Shown: positions 12,540 to 25,181 of the stretch, piece after piece | Layout of the letters: every line of letters begins with the position of its first letter | Numbering within the stretch: the stretch's first letter is position 1 | Source of the DNA: Tigriopus japonicus | Taxonomy: Eukaryota > Arthropoda > Copepoda > Harpacticoida > Harpacticidae | DNA length: 64,000 nucleotides | Reading direction: 5' to 3' | Assembly (NCBI GenBank): GCA_010645155.1 | Contig: CM021320.1 | Coordinates: forward strand, 4,955,453 to 5,019,452 | Notes under the pieces: generated by a model | Told to the model about the DNA's origin: nothing | The model's input: only the letters and a program-made list of their open reading frames with translations | Databases searched by the model: none | Position numbers and translations under genes: made by a program

Positions 12540-13295
12540 GAAAGTTTGATGCACATATCCCATTGAAAATGGGTACGGCATTTCAAACGTGTGGCAGGAT
12601 CTATCGCACTTTCAAGTCCAGAGATAGTCTTACGCTGCTAACTCTGTACAAGGCGAATGTTCAACCGCATCTTGAATATGCTTGCCCCATTTGGGCTCCA
12701 ATGAGTTCAGCAGATTTGCAAAAGGTCGAGCAGGTTCAAAGATGTTTTACTAGGAACATCACAAGAATGAGAGAGCTCTCGTATTGGGAGAGATTCCAAA
12801 AGTTACGGTTGTACAGTACTCAGAGAAGGTATGAAAGGTATCTGATACTGTACGTGTATGTCTTCAAGATCGTTCATGGGCTCTGTCCTAACCCAAGATT
12901 TCAGGTCAGGTGTACCGACCGTAGAGGTTTTATTTGCACTCTGAGAGCACCTTCAATTCTTAGTCTAGTTCGAGTTTAGGAATCAAGTCTTGTTTGAACA
13001 ATGAAGTCCTTCTTTATCGGGTCTTTTATTGTTCAATATGTTGACTTCCAATCTTCGTCGAGAATATGTCTGAGCTCATCCTCTAAAAACTTTTAAAGAA
13101 GGGTTAGATAATTTTTAAACATCATTCCTAATCAACCCATTCTACAAGAGTTGTCCAGACCTGACAGCAGTAACTCGTTGGTTGACCAAATTTCGTTTAA
13201 TTGTTGATTGTATAAATTATGTTTTTTTTTATTTATTTGTTTACAAGGAATCCCATTCCTAGTAGTGGGAATAAAAAATCCGCAAGCAACCAAAA
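12540..13295 (+). mobile_element. 5'-truncated, decayed non-LTR retrotransposon (3' end of LINE family 1)
   Basis: From 12540 the sequence closely follows the LINE at 28.4-31.0 kb beginning at its position of about 30240. It encodes the post-polymerase part of reverse transcriptase (GTAFQTCGRIYRTFKSRD, PHLEYACPIWAPM, ERFQKLRLYSTQRR). Frameshifts and stops break the frame after about 12970, but nucleotide similarity continues through the 3' untranslated region to the family tail (ACAAGGAATCCCATTCCT ... AAAAAATCCGC) near 13285. The 5' truncation is typical of target-primed reverse transcription. Non-functional copy. Confidence 0.85.
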
Positions 13296-16200
13296 AAATC
13301 AGTTTGGAAACGAGATTAAAACCATAGGCCATCGACTTCCATACAATCGCTTACAAAAGTTTCCCATCCCATCGGAGCCGATTTTATTTTCAATAGTTTT
13401 CAGTGTTATTATGCCAATGTAGAGTTCATTGGATTCAAGGCTCTCTGATGTCAATGGGAAAGTGAGCTTTGAAATTTTGTATTCAATCTGAATGGCCTCG
13501 TTAAACCTTGCGGATCCTGATGAAACCTGCATCCCAGCCAGCCATAAGTTGGACCTTAGCAAGTCTACTTTCCATTCAAATCACCTTTAACTCAATGACT
13601 CCCATCAACCTTTTCCGAGGATATTTTCGTAAAATCAGGCGGAGGTTTCAAAGGAAATCCTCATGAAATTGTTTCCAATCCACTCTTCATTGCAAATCAA
13701 TGGAAAAAGCAAAGGAGAAAGAGCAGGCGAAATCACTTTAATATCAGACCTTCGCTGATATTGGCCCATCAAGTGAAGAGACCCCCTGGTTGACAAGTCA
13801 TTGGATCGCATTGACCTGCTGATTGCGTGTCATTTATTTTGATGGTCCGAGCAATGGCCAAAAATCTTGGCACCGAAATCAACTCAATGGAGCACGATTT
13901 ATCAATCATGGGCGTGGAAAGTCTCGTTCCAATCTCGACAAGAGCTCAATGACATGTCTCATCGCATTGTGATACTTTCCGACGCTTTATCGGATGCCAT
14001 TAATTTATGCATAGCGAGAGTGACATATGTGCCTTTGTCATGCATATGTTGCTGATATGAGTGAATGAAAGTGAATACTGTACACTCTGACCATGGCATC
14101 CCGCATGTGTCGTTTGGAGAATGCTTTCTTTACCTCCCTTGGACATCATCCATCTTGGAGGGAAAGTTTTCGGGGAAATGATCATAGCTGCTTGTGATTT
14201 GTGAAGGTCCCGAAGGACTTGGCTTGGACCCTCCTTGGAGATTTATTTTCTGAAACCAATCTTATCATCAATCGCGGAAAAAACACGTTCACAAAGTGTA
14301 GTATAGTATTCAGTACATTCTTCCAGATCAAAGCCTTTGAAAAAGAACATGTCTTCAAAAGCAATGATTAATGACATCTTCTCGAGATTCTCTGTGTTCC
14401 ACTTGTATGAGTACAACGACGATCCTGAAGGTTCTGTTCGTTGGAACATCATCTATTTTCAACGCTGTTGGATTCGGGCACATTGTGTGCCCTCTTGGCG
14501 GGGATCATGCCATTGTGGACGAGTGTAAAGCCAACTGAGGGAAGGAAGAATCCGGGAATTTCTATACACATTTTCAACCAAATACAAATGATGTTCATGT
14601 TTTCATGGATCTGTCATGTTCCACTTCACCAGCAAAAAGGCTCGTTTGTCAAAAGCTACTTTTTTGACCAAACGAGGTCCATTTTGTTAATTTTGCACGC
14701 AAGTAAGCAGCCAGATCTTTGCTCAAGACCTTTTCTTGTCCATTATATCAGTCTGCTTTATTGGATTTTAATCTCGGTCCAGGAACGCAAGCTAAAACTC
14801 GGTTTGGGTGAGGCGTCCAACTGTGAAGTTCTCCCCTCTTCTTCAAGAACCAAGAAAGGAGAACGAATCCCATTGAGGACAGCCCCTAATTCCAAAGTGG
14901 ATTACCCCCAAATGGACCCCAACTCCGCTTACCGATGAGACCATTCCACATAGTGATCCCAATCAAGAGTTGATACGCAAGGACAAGAAAACAATTCTTT
15001 ACAAAGACAAATACCACACCAGTCTGGTAAGCGCAGATTTTTTTGGAAATAATTTAGAAATTATAGCACAAGAACAGTTGTTGAAGAATCAAGGAGCTTT
15101 GGAAGTCCCATGGAAAGAAAGGACAATAATTGAATCAGAATCGTGCGGTGCATCTTGGATAATTGGATCATGTTTGGTCGAGTTGTCCACGTGATAGAGA
15201 ACAACATCTTCCACAACTCTTGTGAAGTTGTCATTATTGGAGATAACAAATGACGATCAGGATCTTTTTTATATATTTTTTGGCGAGAGTCAAGGAATGG
15301 CAGAAGTGAATCATTCCGTGCTCTCCAGACTTTTGGCAAATGAAAAATTGATTCCGATTTGTTAATGTCACAAAAAGGAAAGGGAATGATGTGCTCTATC
15401 CGATTCCATTCCCCTCGTTCCTGCTTGCTTTTCTTGACAATGGGCACAATTGGGAAAAATGTCCCTCATATCCTCATTTACAGGGGGCTTTTTCGAGTCC
15501 AATTTCGTGCATTTCTTTCTTTGGGTTTGGCATGAATCGCAGCTAGAAGGGTTTTCTTTTTCCATTCTCAGCCAAGTTTGGAGCTTCAAGATTCATTTTT
15601 TTGCCCAACTAGAAAATGATCATCAGAACAGAATTTTGCCCAGCATGATGAACGAGGAACTGGCGTTTTTGCCCATAAACATGGCGACCCTAATGGATTG
15701 TGAACATCACAATAAATGAACTTCTGTCATTTGCCCCCCAGATATGATGGTAGTGGTTGTAGCCCCTAGTTTTTCGTAATAAACCACGTTCAACCTCTTC
15801 TTGTATGCTGAGCAAGGGTAAGGATTGTTTTGGAACAAAGGTTTTTATATTAATTTTTTTTGTAATTTGATTTAGACACTTATCACTGCAGAAGATCAAT
15901 GGTCACGGTTACAATTGTATTTGAAAATCAAAAGGGCGTAGGTTTTGCCTGCGCCAAGGCAGCTTACTAGCATGCTTTCAAAAGTTATTTCAAGCGTATT
16001 TGAAACCTGTTAAGGCATGATGTAACTTATTTTTGGATTGAACATCTACTTCGAAAGAGCTCAAATGTACCTAAATAAGGTCATTTTGAAAGCCTGGTGT
16101 TTTGAAAAAATCAAAAAGGGCGAAAGTCAAATGAAGATGAATTTTTGAAGTTTGCATCCCCAAACGCAAAGCATTTGACCTTCTAGGCATTCGTAGAATG

Positions 16201-19200
16201 GAATATCAAACATCGAATGGTTGAGATATATTCATTTGGTGCTGACAATATCAAACTATAGACGAAGAAGTTTATGATGTGCCTACAAAAACTAACAATC
16301 GAAGCCAGGAGTTGCCTTTGCTAAAGCGAAAAACTTTGATCGTATCCCGAGAAGTAACAACTGGAACTTTTCCTCTTCATGACGGTCAGTGAACCATGAG
16401 ATCTTGATGAGAACGATGTTTGCTGATTTCCGTTTTTCAACGACTTTTTTTGCCTCACTGAGTCGTTCTTTTCTTCCTTGCCTTCTTCCTCTCCCTGTGT
16501 GTGTCTTATTCGAGATGAGTTATTCTACAATTTCTGCGCCCGAATCTCGCTTGAAAGTGTCTTTCCCCATGTCTCTCTCTCTCACTGATCCAATTCCGAG
16601 TGCACATGGTTTCTCCCGGTCGTTTGTTTTCCCTTGCCGATTTTTTGGGTTCGAAAGAGGAATGAGATGAGTGAGGTGATTGCTATGAAAACAACTTCAA
16701 ACTTTGAGCCAGTTATGATATCTCATTTTTTATCCTCGTCTCAGTCCACGAAGCCTCAGACTAAAAGCTGTAGGAGATTCGGGATAAAGCACAACAAAAG
16801 GCTCTTTCAGAGTCTGATGGTGTTTTTTTCTCTCTTCAACGATGGAACTCCGTCATTTTGTCTCGCTCAAAACAGGAGGATTTCCATGTAGAAACCTAAC
16901 CTGAATCTCGAGGTACAACACACTAACATAAGCAGCTGGTGGCGTGTCTTTCCCTTCAATCCACCACGTGTCGAGAGGAATTGTCAAAGGAAGATTGATT
17001 ATATTTCTATTTAAGGTTCCAAACTCATGATTGAAACTGGATACAGTCCATCCATCTCCGAAGGAAATCTCGCCCGGATTTCGTCTTGATTGATTCGCCA
17101 CGAGCCTTTCAATTGGACTTTGTTGTGACCAAAATATATTCAAAGGGCTTTCTTCTCGTTTAGGGGGTACTGAGTTTTGGGATGTGTGTTCCATTTACCT
17201 TCAGTGCTCACTTGAAATTTTGGGCAGCTTTCTTTGGCTAAGGCGATGATGTTATTGTGTCGACAGTGAAATGTTGTTGGCTCTTTCGAGATTCCTTCTG
17301 ATGTGACAGAGGTCTTCAAATTTGCTTGATAAATCTTTTTGACGTTTCAATTTCACAGATTGGCGAACTGAAATGCTCTTTTTTTTAGGCTGGTTCCATC
17401 CTTGGTCTCTGTATATTTGGAGAACAAAATGCAACAATTGCGGAAAGCGTTCGTTCCACTTCTTTTTCATTTCCTCTTTGGAGGACAGGAGTGGAAATTG
17501 GAATCAGTGGACCGCCTTGCTTGACTGAGCATCCCCATCATCCCGTAAATTGGGAAAATAAAATGAAGAATCAACAGAAAAACAGCGGTTGTCATTCTTC
17601 TCGAAAGGTAGTTATTCGAACTCCCAAAAATATGGGACAGGAAATTTGAACTAAAGGAACAGTTTTGGTACCTTAGCCAGTTAGCATTTGAAGGCCATTG
17701 CTTGATATTTGAAGCTTCCTGAAGCTTTGATCAAGGAGTGACGAAGCACTTTAGTTGTGGAACAAAATCAAAAACAACCATTTCACCAATGGCTGTCGTA
17801 AATCTCATGCAATCTTCTCCCATTCACGTTGAAAAGGTAAACGATGAATTTCCGATATTCGTTCCCATTGTGGAACAAAACGAAATTTTACGATCAAGTC
17901 ATTCCGAAATCCCATGAATTGGTATTTGCTCACAAGATGATCTATGACATGGCATTTTTCAGTTTTTTCTTTAAATGCAGTATCGTTTTAACTACTGGTC
18001 CCTTTAAGTATTTTTTTTTGTTTTGCCCAAGGTGAAAAATTTCCAGTAGAATACAAAAAACACCATAAACTAACCTAAGAAACGGAAGTTTCTTAAAGTG
18101 CCAAGCTGACACGGTGACTTATATGCATTTTTCTAATATAATTCAACTGCAATAGATAAAATCTCATTTAGAAATATCCTTCAATATTTAACATTTACTC
18201 AAACTCAACCCAATGCAAGTTTTCACTGCTGATGATTTTCAGAATCCAAAAAAAATTCAGACCCTAAACAGAGAGAGAGTCAAATTGGGTCACCTATTTA
18301 TCATGTAATGAAACGCTTTAGCTATTTCGGAACTTTCGTTCAAAGCCTTCCCACCTATTTTAGGAGAATTATATTTTGCATGTTTCTACTGAAATATTAT
18401 TTTACCCCTTTACTAATGAGCTTGCATGTTTGTGAGCACAGTTCTTCCCAACTTTCGAGCTTAGTCTACCGGTAAAGTTGGGACAAGTGAAAGCCGTAAA
18501 CTAATATATAGGGTATACCGGCTGTACAGTTTGCGTGGAGAACCCTTTATATCCGACTTCGTGGCTCGTAAATATTGGCCCAAAGGAGTTTAGCAAGTGG
18601 AACACTACAACAACACCACGTGGTCCTCCCATGGACTTCTTAATCTTACTTAACAATTCCAAATAGAATGGATTATAAGACCAAGATACTGTTATTCCAA
18701 TCTCCCACTGAGGCCTATTTAAGGTTTAATTAAAAGTCAAGGGGGGGAAGTTAAATGATCATTCATCAAGTGGTCAAGTGGTCCTCGTGTGTGAGGCGAG
18801 TGGAACATGATTTACAGCCAGAATCTCCTGATGGAAATGAGGCAATTAGTCAGCACTAACCAAAATAATTTATGAGAAAACCCAAGTAAAGACTCGAGGG
18901 AAGAGGGGGCTGGAGGTCTATGGATGGAACCGAGTGAGTGCCACACCAACTGACACCCAAGTAACAACTATCAAGAGATAAAAGCTTTGCAAGTACGGAA
19001 GATTTACTCGCAGCCGTAGATTAATGTTTTTCTAAAGACATCCTCAAAAAAGTCTGGGAACCTAATTTCAGCCATGAAGAGATTTCTGGTTAAAAACTAG
19101 TCCACATTTCTCAAGCAATTATCCTCTGTAATGGATACCTACTAGAAAAGATTTGAACGTGAACCCATCTAAGAGTCAAAAAGATTCACAATCGGAAGAG

Positions 19201-21515
19201 AGAACTGATTTAAAATTGGCGGCACTCACTTCATTGCGTTTGAAACTGAACTCTGCAGCACGCTTTGAAAAAGATTGAGATGTTGATAAGAGTGAATGTT
19301 AAAAAAGAACGAAAGGGACCTCCCCAATTCGTGGCCTCCAAAGTTGAGCTCAAAAGAATCCGTTTCACAATCTCATAATGAGTTCTGTCACAAGCTCTCC
19401 GATAAAATTTCCACTTGATAGTCATGAAGAAGACCTGTCTGTCTTGTGACGAGATTGGAGCTCAAAATATGGCACTTAAATGTCCCACCCGAATTCTTGA
19501 TCCTTGACTTGGCACCTTGAAGGCATTGGAAATGGGTAGCTTGGCAAACCACCCTCCCAAGTTCGACTTGAGACTTTTTGTTATCATATTAGTGCACTCA
19601 TGAAGAAAGACAACTTGGCCCAAAAAGGCCACAAAGACCGCGGTTCAGGATGAATAACTTGTAAACTCAGTTTGTGTGCCAAATTTTCCAAACAGTAGCG
19701 TATTAGTCTCCATTAAGATGGAACGTCTGGAAATCTGAGATAAAGTGCAATACTCAAGCCACTAATGGACACAAAATACTTGGAACAACCCGGAAATAAA
19801 TATAACAAATACAACAATACTAACTCTAGTACTTTACTCAAGAAAAAGTCGTTATATTCATTTCAAGTGTATTGATGTCAGAACAAGAACACTTCCTTAA
19901 AAGGATTCTTACATGAGGAAGTGGAAACAATTGCATGTCTCTCTCATCCAAAAGTACAAAACAGGGAATAGTTAATCATTTCGTCTTTGCCTTTCGAGTC
20001 TGTCATTGGATGCTTTGCATTCTCAGAGCCCGGAATGTCAATTAGCAAGGCAGCAATTCCACGTTCGTTAGTTCTAATCACTCGTGCCCCACTCTTCGTG
20101 GGTTCCAAAGTTAATGTGGAACGTGTCTGATTTTCCACCGAACATTTTTCCTTCTCAAATTTTAATTGCTTGTCACTCCCTCCCTCAATGAGTGACAGAA
20201 CACTCACATTATGCAAAGCTGTACGGGAGTCGTTTCGAGGGATAAAGATGACAACACAAGTCTTTGTTCCCTGGTTCCAACAGATCGACCCGAACAAAGA
20301 ATCTCAACCGTGTTTGGCGCGCTCGAACACGGTTGCGCAACAGAAACCGAATTGGCGCTCAAGACGGGAACGGGAAGTCTTTTGGCGGAAAAGTCAAGAT
20401 GGTCCCAAATGAACTTACCACAGTCCTTTCGTGCTGTCCTCCAAGGCATTACATCCAAAATGCTGTGAGCTCTTTAGTTTTCAATCCGGACATAGTCACC
20501 CCGAACTTAACAATAGTGAAGAAAAAACTAGAACAGACTTTTGTTGCAAACCATCGTTTTCTGTATGCCAAGGAGCTTTCCTCGCTGAGTCCGGTCAATG
20601 TTTGACATTTGACCATTACTTACTAGTCTCAAAAAACGTGTTTCTATGTGTATTTGAAATGTTATTAAGTGTTCTTAGCCCATCAACGTCTTTCTTGGAC
20701 AGTCTTTCATAGTGAACATATGTACCTTGGAACACGAGAACATGACCAAGATCCTTCGACCAAGAGAGCCCTCTCAAATCTCTCTCAATCTACCGATCTA
20801 ACCCTGAAGATCTACGGTCAACATCCCTCGAACTTGGAACCAAATCCCAAGAAAAGATTCCAACGGTGGGTGGAACACCGTCTGCCCTAGGGAAGATTTT
20901 TCCATTGACAAGACACCCAATCTACGTGATGCATTCTCACTCCCACTCGTCTTTCATGATCGTGCATTGGTCTCGAGTTCCACAAGAGTCCATCACGTAA
21001 CGAGTCTTTCATCGTTCAATGTTTTGTACAGCAACAATTCAAAGTAGTTTTAAAGTCTAATTCAAAGACAACCGCCTCAACATGTTTACAATTGCTCCTA
21101 CGAAGGGTCCGACCCAATCGTCCATCTATCAGCATGTTCCTGAATACTTGGTGAGTAAATTTTGGATCGTAATATCACAATTAGATCAAAAAAGGTATTT
21201 CAAAAACAAATCTCATAAATTTTACACGGATCGAACAAGAGAGTATGCATTCGGAACAATCAAAGTTACACAGTTTCGAAAGGTCTGTTTAGACCAATAG
21301 ACTAAGATTAGAGGGATTCCAACAAAATGGAGGCCAAACATAGAGTGTCTTGCAAACGTGTATAAGCAGAGCTAATAAATGAGTTTAACCATTTTCTAAG
21401 CATCAATTCCGCATGGGTTACAAGCAAATAAGTTTGTGGAAGAAAGAAAAGCCATTGGTAAATATGCTGGTGCGTCGTGAGAAAATAGAAATTAGCCTAC
21501 GTCTTTAGTACTTCT
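13296..21515. other. Long region without recognised genes
   Basis: I see no gene I can support. Several frames of 60-165 codons occur (for example 14441-14938 plus), but none shows a domain, low-complexity bias or convincing splice sites. The stretch 19.5-21.0 kb has many GGAAC/GTTCC pentamers, as does the intron at 38-45 kb. It may hold introns or regulatory DNA of genes whose exons I cannot identify. Confidence 0.4.
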
Positions 21516-21717
21516 GATGGATTTCGAGTTCGTATTTTGCCTTACTTTTGCCATTTTGGCCCTCAAGGGCCAAAAACTTACTACAACTGAACTTCTCAAA
21601 GGGTAGATTTACGAATCCTCGAGTAAATTACGATATGGTAGCACCGCCAACTCGAAATCCATTTTTTTAACTACCGATGGAACTCAAACTCGATTTAGTT
21701 CGAGTGTTGCCATATTA
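21516..21717. repeat. Remnants of an inverted-repeat element family (GCCAACTCGAAAYCCAT ends)
   Basis: The motif GATGGATTTCGAGTT at 21516-21530 is inverted as GCCAACTCGAAATCC at 21646-21660, and GCCAACTCGAAACCCAT recurs at 25261 on the far side of the nested hAT elements. A sequence reading GAGTGTTGCCA at about 21705 is matched by TGGCAACACTG at about 25250. This suggests one or two older inverted-repeat elements, one of them split by the later hAT insertion. Target duplications could not be confirmed. Confidence 0.35.
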
Positions 21718-22245
21718 GTCCTTGTCAGGGTTGCCAGGTCTTCGACGGCTCTTATCGCCAGATTTGCCACCGAAATTCGCCAGAATTCGCCACCTCATTG
21801 GAAAAATCGCCAGATTTTCGCCAAACTTCTTTTTACTAACAACCTTATGTACATAAATAGTCAATTATGCTGAAGTAATCTTCAAGGAATACATCAAATG
21901 GTCTTCAGTTTTGTTTTTCAACTTTCATTTCAATTTTTATCTTTTGATACACATTTCATGACAAAAGTTCTCGAAGAAAAACGGAATGCCACCATATTGA
22001 CTTTCCTTCATAAATTTTTATTTGTAGCACTTAGAACGCGTTATTATGAAAAAAGTAGAAATTTTATTGATGCTAAATAACAGAATCTTTGAGACTCTTT
22101 TCTGAAATGCTATTCAATTTATAACCCTTTAAAAGCAATGTTAATGGTATTATGTTAACAAAATCTGACCAATTGCCATTAAAAAATCCCAAAATGTAAT
22201 GTGATCACTCAAATAGTAAAAGAACACATGTTTTATAGCAATGAC

Positions 22246-22688
22246 CAGGGGTGCAGATTTCTGGCAAATTAAACATGCCTTTTAGGCCCCAAAAATGCCG
22301 AATAAAAGCGTCCAAATTGGCAAATATAATGGCAACTAAAAGAAATGGCAAATAGACACGAAAATTTACCAAAATATTGCAAAACTGGCCACTAAAATTG
22401 GAAAATGAGCATTATGTTTCACCGATTCCGATAAAGTGGAATGATAGTGTCTGAACATTTAAGCGAAAATATTTTCATTCCGCTGAATAATCAATTTATC
22501 CTTTCAAAAAAACATTTTGGGCCATAGTTTTTTCCTATTTTTGAACAAAGAAGACAATTTTGGCATTGATTTGGCCAAAAAACTACAAATTTTGTATTTA
22601 TTTGCCCAAAATGGCAAATAAAATAAAAAATGGCAAATAAACATGTTTTAGGGCATAAAATCTTATTTGGCTGAAATCTGCACCCCTA
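22246..22688. mobile_element. Nested hAT-like MITE (443 bp)
   Basis: Inserted inside the outer hAT element. The left end is CAGGGGTGCAGATTTC and the right end, inverted, is TAGGGGTGCAGATTTC. An exact 8-bp target duplication GCAATGAC lies at 22238-22245 and 22689-22696. The interior is AT-rich with repeated TGGCAAAT units and has no coding capacity. Confidence 0.85.
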
Positions 22689-23307
22689 GCAATGACGTTG
22701 TTCATGCCCTGTACTTTGACCACATGGTAATAGATTGAGTAGTAAGCCATAAAGCGGGCGTAACCAAAACCAAACGGGGGCAATCGCATAGTTTATTCAG
22801 GATATCAATTGGCCCTACCATTAGGAAAATCAGATTGTGATTATTTTCAAAATCAGTTACACATGCGTTTGCCAAAGCTTTTGACTTCATAACAATCTCT
22901 TTTTCCCAAACTCTCATGTTAAAAATTCAAGTCTGCATTATTTACCGATTTTAATTGGTACACGGAATGTCATTCCTTCCATTCAAATTCCAAATTCCAT
23001 TCCAAAAAAAGATAAAACCCGAGTGGGGAAAAGTCATGTCTGATAAAAGCATTGGTTTGTAAGGGAGTTGAAATTAGCTGCCCGATAGTCCCTGAACTTA
23101 GTGCAGGTCACAGATAGTGTATAACAAGTCGTCTAGATGAGACTTAACAATTCATAATGGGTTTTTTAATGGATAGATTCGTCGCAAAGAGATCGGAAGT
23201 AAATTCTACAGCAAAAGAGCGAAACAAAATTTTCTTGTTCTTGGTAAAAGCACAATCAAATCAAGAAAAAAATACTTTGGTCAAAGCTCTCCCTCATTAG
23301 TGATTAT

Positions 23308-24794
23308 TAGGGACGGGCAAATAGTGTAAAAAGATTTTTGGTAACATAAACCCATTTTTTTGCACTTTTGCACTTTTCACCTTTATTTGCACTTTTTATT
23401 TACGTTATTGGCCAAAATTGACAAATTGTTGAGAAAATGTAGTGGCTTTTGAAAGAATTTTTAGTTTCAAGATCAAGTTTTGAACTAGTCGAAAAAGCTT
23501 GCATTTGCAATCAACCATTATTAGCAGAAGAAATATGTGCATTTCAGACGCAAACCTCACACTTTATTCACCATCTTGGCTTTAACTATAACATCCTGTT
23601 TACTAAACTAAAGATTAGACTCTCAATCTCATTGAATCTCATTGCATGCAACCAACAAATAGCAAACCTAAAGAAACTCATGTGATGGTAATGGAAGGAT
23701 CTACAAACATTATAGATTGGAGAATTAGGTTTCCTGCCTACAAAGATCGCTATTTCTAAAAAAGGCCGTTATAAGCTTAAAATCATCAAGCTAAGGATAC
23801 ATCAATGTAGCAGTACACATTGTTTAATTGACTTGGAGATATTGCTTCTAGGTTCCAAAAGTATTTGAGAACAGTTTTGATGAGATGAGACAATGAATGC
23901 CACATTTGAAATTGAGTTCTGGTAATTAGGCCATGGGCCAAGTATTGAAGTGATGTCACTAAAAACATGCTTAAAACACATTTATGACTATTTTCTTTGA
24001 TGCAATTGCTAGGCGCAAGTGGGTATTTTTCTGTTCAATTTTGAATGTCTATTTTTGAACAACTTGAAGGACAAAAACGGAGTGAGGTAAAGCCATATAA
24101 AACAATTGCTAAACATATTTCGACAATATTTTAGGTACATACATCCACGAGACCACCTTACGAATGAAAAATTCAGAAGATTGTTGACTAGAGTATTTTT
24201 CATGACTTTACATCCTTTTTGCTAGTGACCTAATTAATTGGTATGATATAATATGTTCTTTCTTCTTCCATCTCCTCCTTCACTTCATATTCGTACTCCT
24301 TTCTTGGCCCCAGCATCCTTTTCCTCACTTACCGACTAACTACCTTCCCGACCGCATGTTCAATAAAACCTCTTGTTAAAAGTTCGTGAACGCCTCTTTA
24401 TTCAAAACCTCCACAAACATCTTCCATTAATAGAACTCTATTTCTTGTGGAGCATTGTCTCTTCACCTCAAGATAGTCTCAAATGTCTTTAGAACTTGTA
24501 AATGACTTCTCCTGCTCAATGAGGAGCCGTGGGTACTCCATGAATGACGTTTTATGTCCAAATGCAAGTTATTTGCTCTTTTTTGACATTTATTTGCTCT
24601 TTTTTGACACTTATTTGCTCTTTTTGACTTTTTGACATTTATTTGCTCTTTTTTCGAGATTAATTTGCTCTTTTTTGACATTTATTTGCACTTTCAATAT
24701 TTTTCTGCACTTTGTTTTGCACTTTTGGGCACATTTTTTTGCAACTTTTGGTAACTAAAAGGGTAAGATTATTTGCACTTTCTGCCCGTCCCTA
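23308..24794. mobile_element. Nested hAT-like non-autonomous transposon (1487 bp)
   Basis: A second insertion into the outer hAT element. The left end is TAGGGACGGGCAAATA and the right end, inverted, is TAGGGACGGGCAGAAA. An exact 8-bp duplication GTGATTAT lies at 23300-23307 and 24795-24802. The interior has no recognisable transposase and contains a minisatellite at about 24569-24690. Confidence 0.85.
24569..24690. repeat. Minisatellite of about 22-bp units
   Basis: Roughly five imperfect tandem copies of a unit resembling TATTTGCTCTTTTTTGACAT, near the right end of the 1487-bp hAT-like element. The minus-strand frame across it gives a meaningless Lys-rich repeat peptide. The units resemble TTTGCACTTT motifs nearer both ends, so the array may have grown out of subterminal repeats. 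Confidence 0.65.
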
Positions 24795-25181
24795 GTGATT
24801 ATCATCCAAAATATTTAATCCTTGGTTTTCAGTCAGAATGAAAGTAAAAATCATAAAGGGATAATCAAAATTAACCAGTTATAGCCATAAAATGGCCGAT
24901 TTTGCCAATTTTTTTCGCCGAATTTCCTCGATTTCGCCTAATTTTTCGCCAAATTTGCTCATTTTGCCAGATTTTTCGCCAGAAATACTAAAATTGCCCG
25001 ATTTATCGCCTGAAATACTAAAATCGCCAGATTTATCGCCAGTGATATCAAAATCGCCAGATTTATCGCCAGATCAGCTAATTTCGCCAGTTTAATTTTT
25101 CTATCGCCAGACACGTTTCAAAATCGCCAGATTCGTGAAATCTGGCGATAGAAATTGCCAGTTGGCAACCCTGGTCCTTGT

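Larger units (their letters stand above)
21726..25173. mobile_element. Outer hAT-like non-autonomous transposon, interrupted by two further insertions
   Basis: Termini are CAGGGTTGCCAGG on the left and, inverted, CAGGGTTGCCAAC on the right, with the first 11 bases identical. The element is flanked by an exact 8-bp duplication GTCCTTGT (21718-21725 and 25174-25181), the hallmark of hAT transposition. Subterminal regions carry many TCGCCAGATTT repeats, densest at 24890-25150. No transposase can be recognised. Removing the two nested elements and their duplications leaves a core of about 1.5 kb. Confidence 0.85.

Noticed and set aside
14441..14938. 165-codon plus-strand open frame
   Set aside because: No domain, and no convincing exon boundaries; may be chance.
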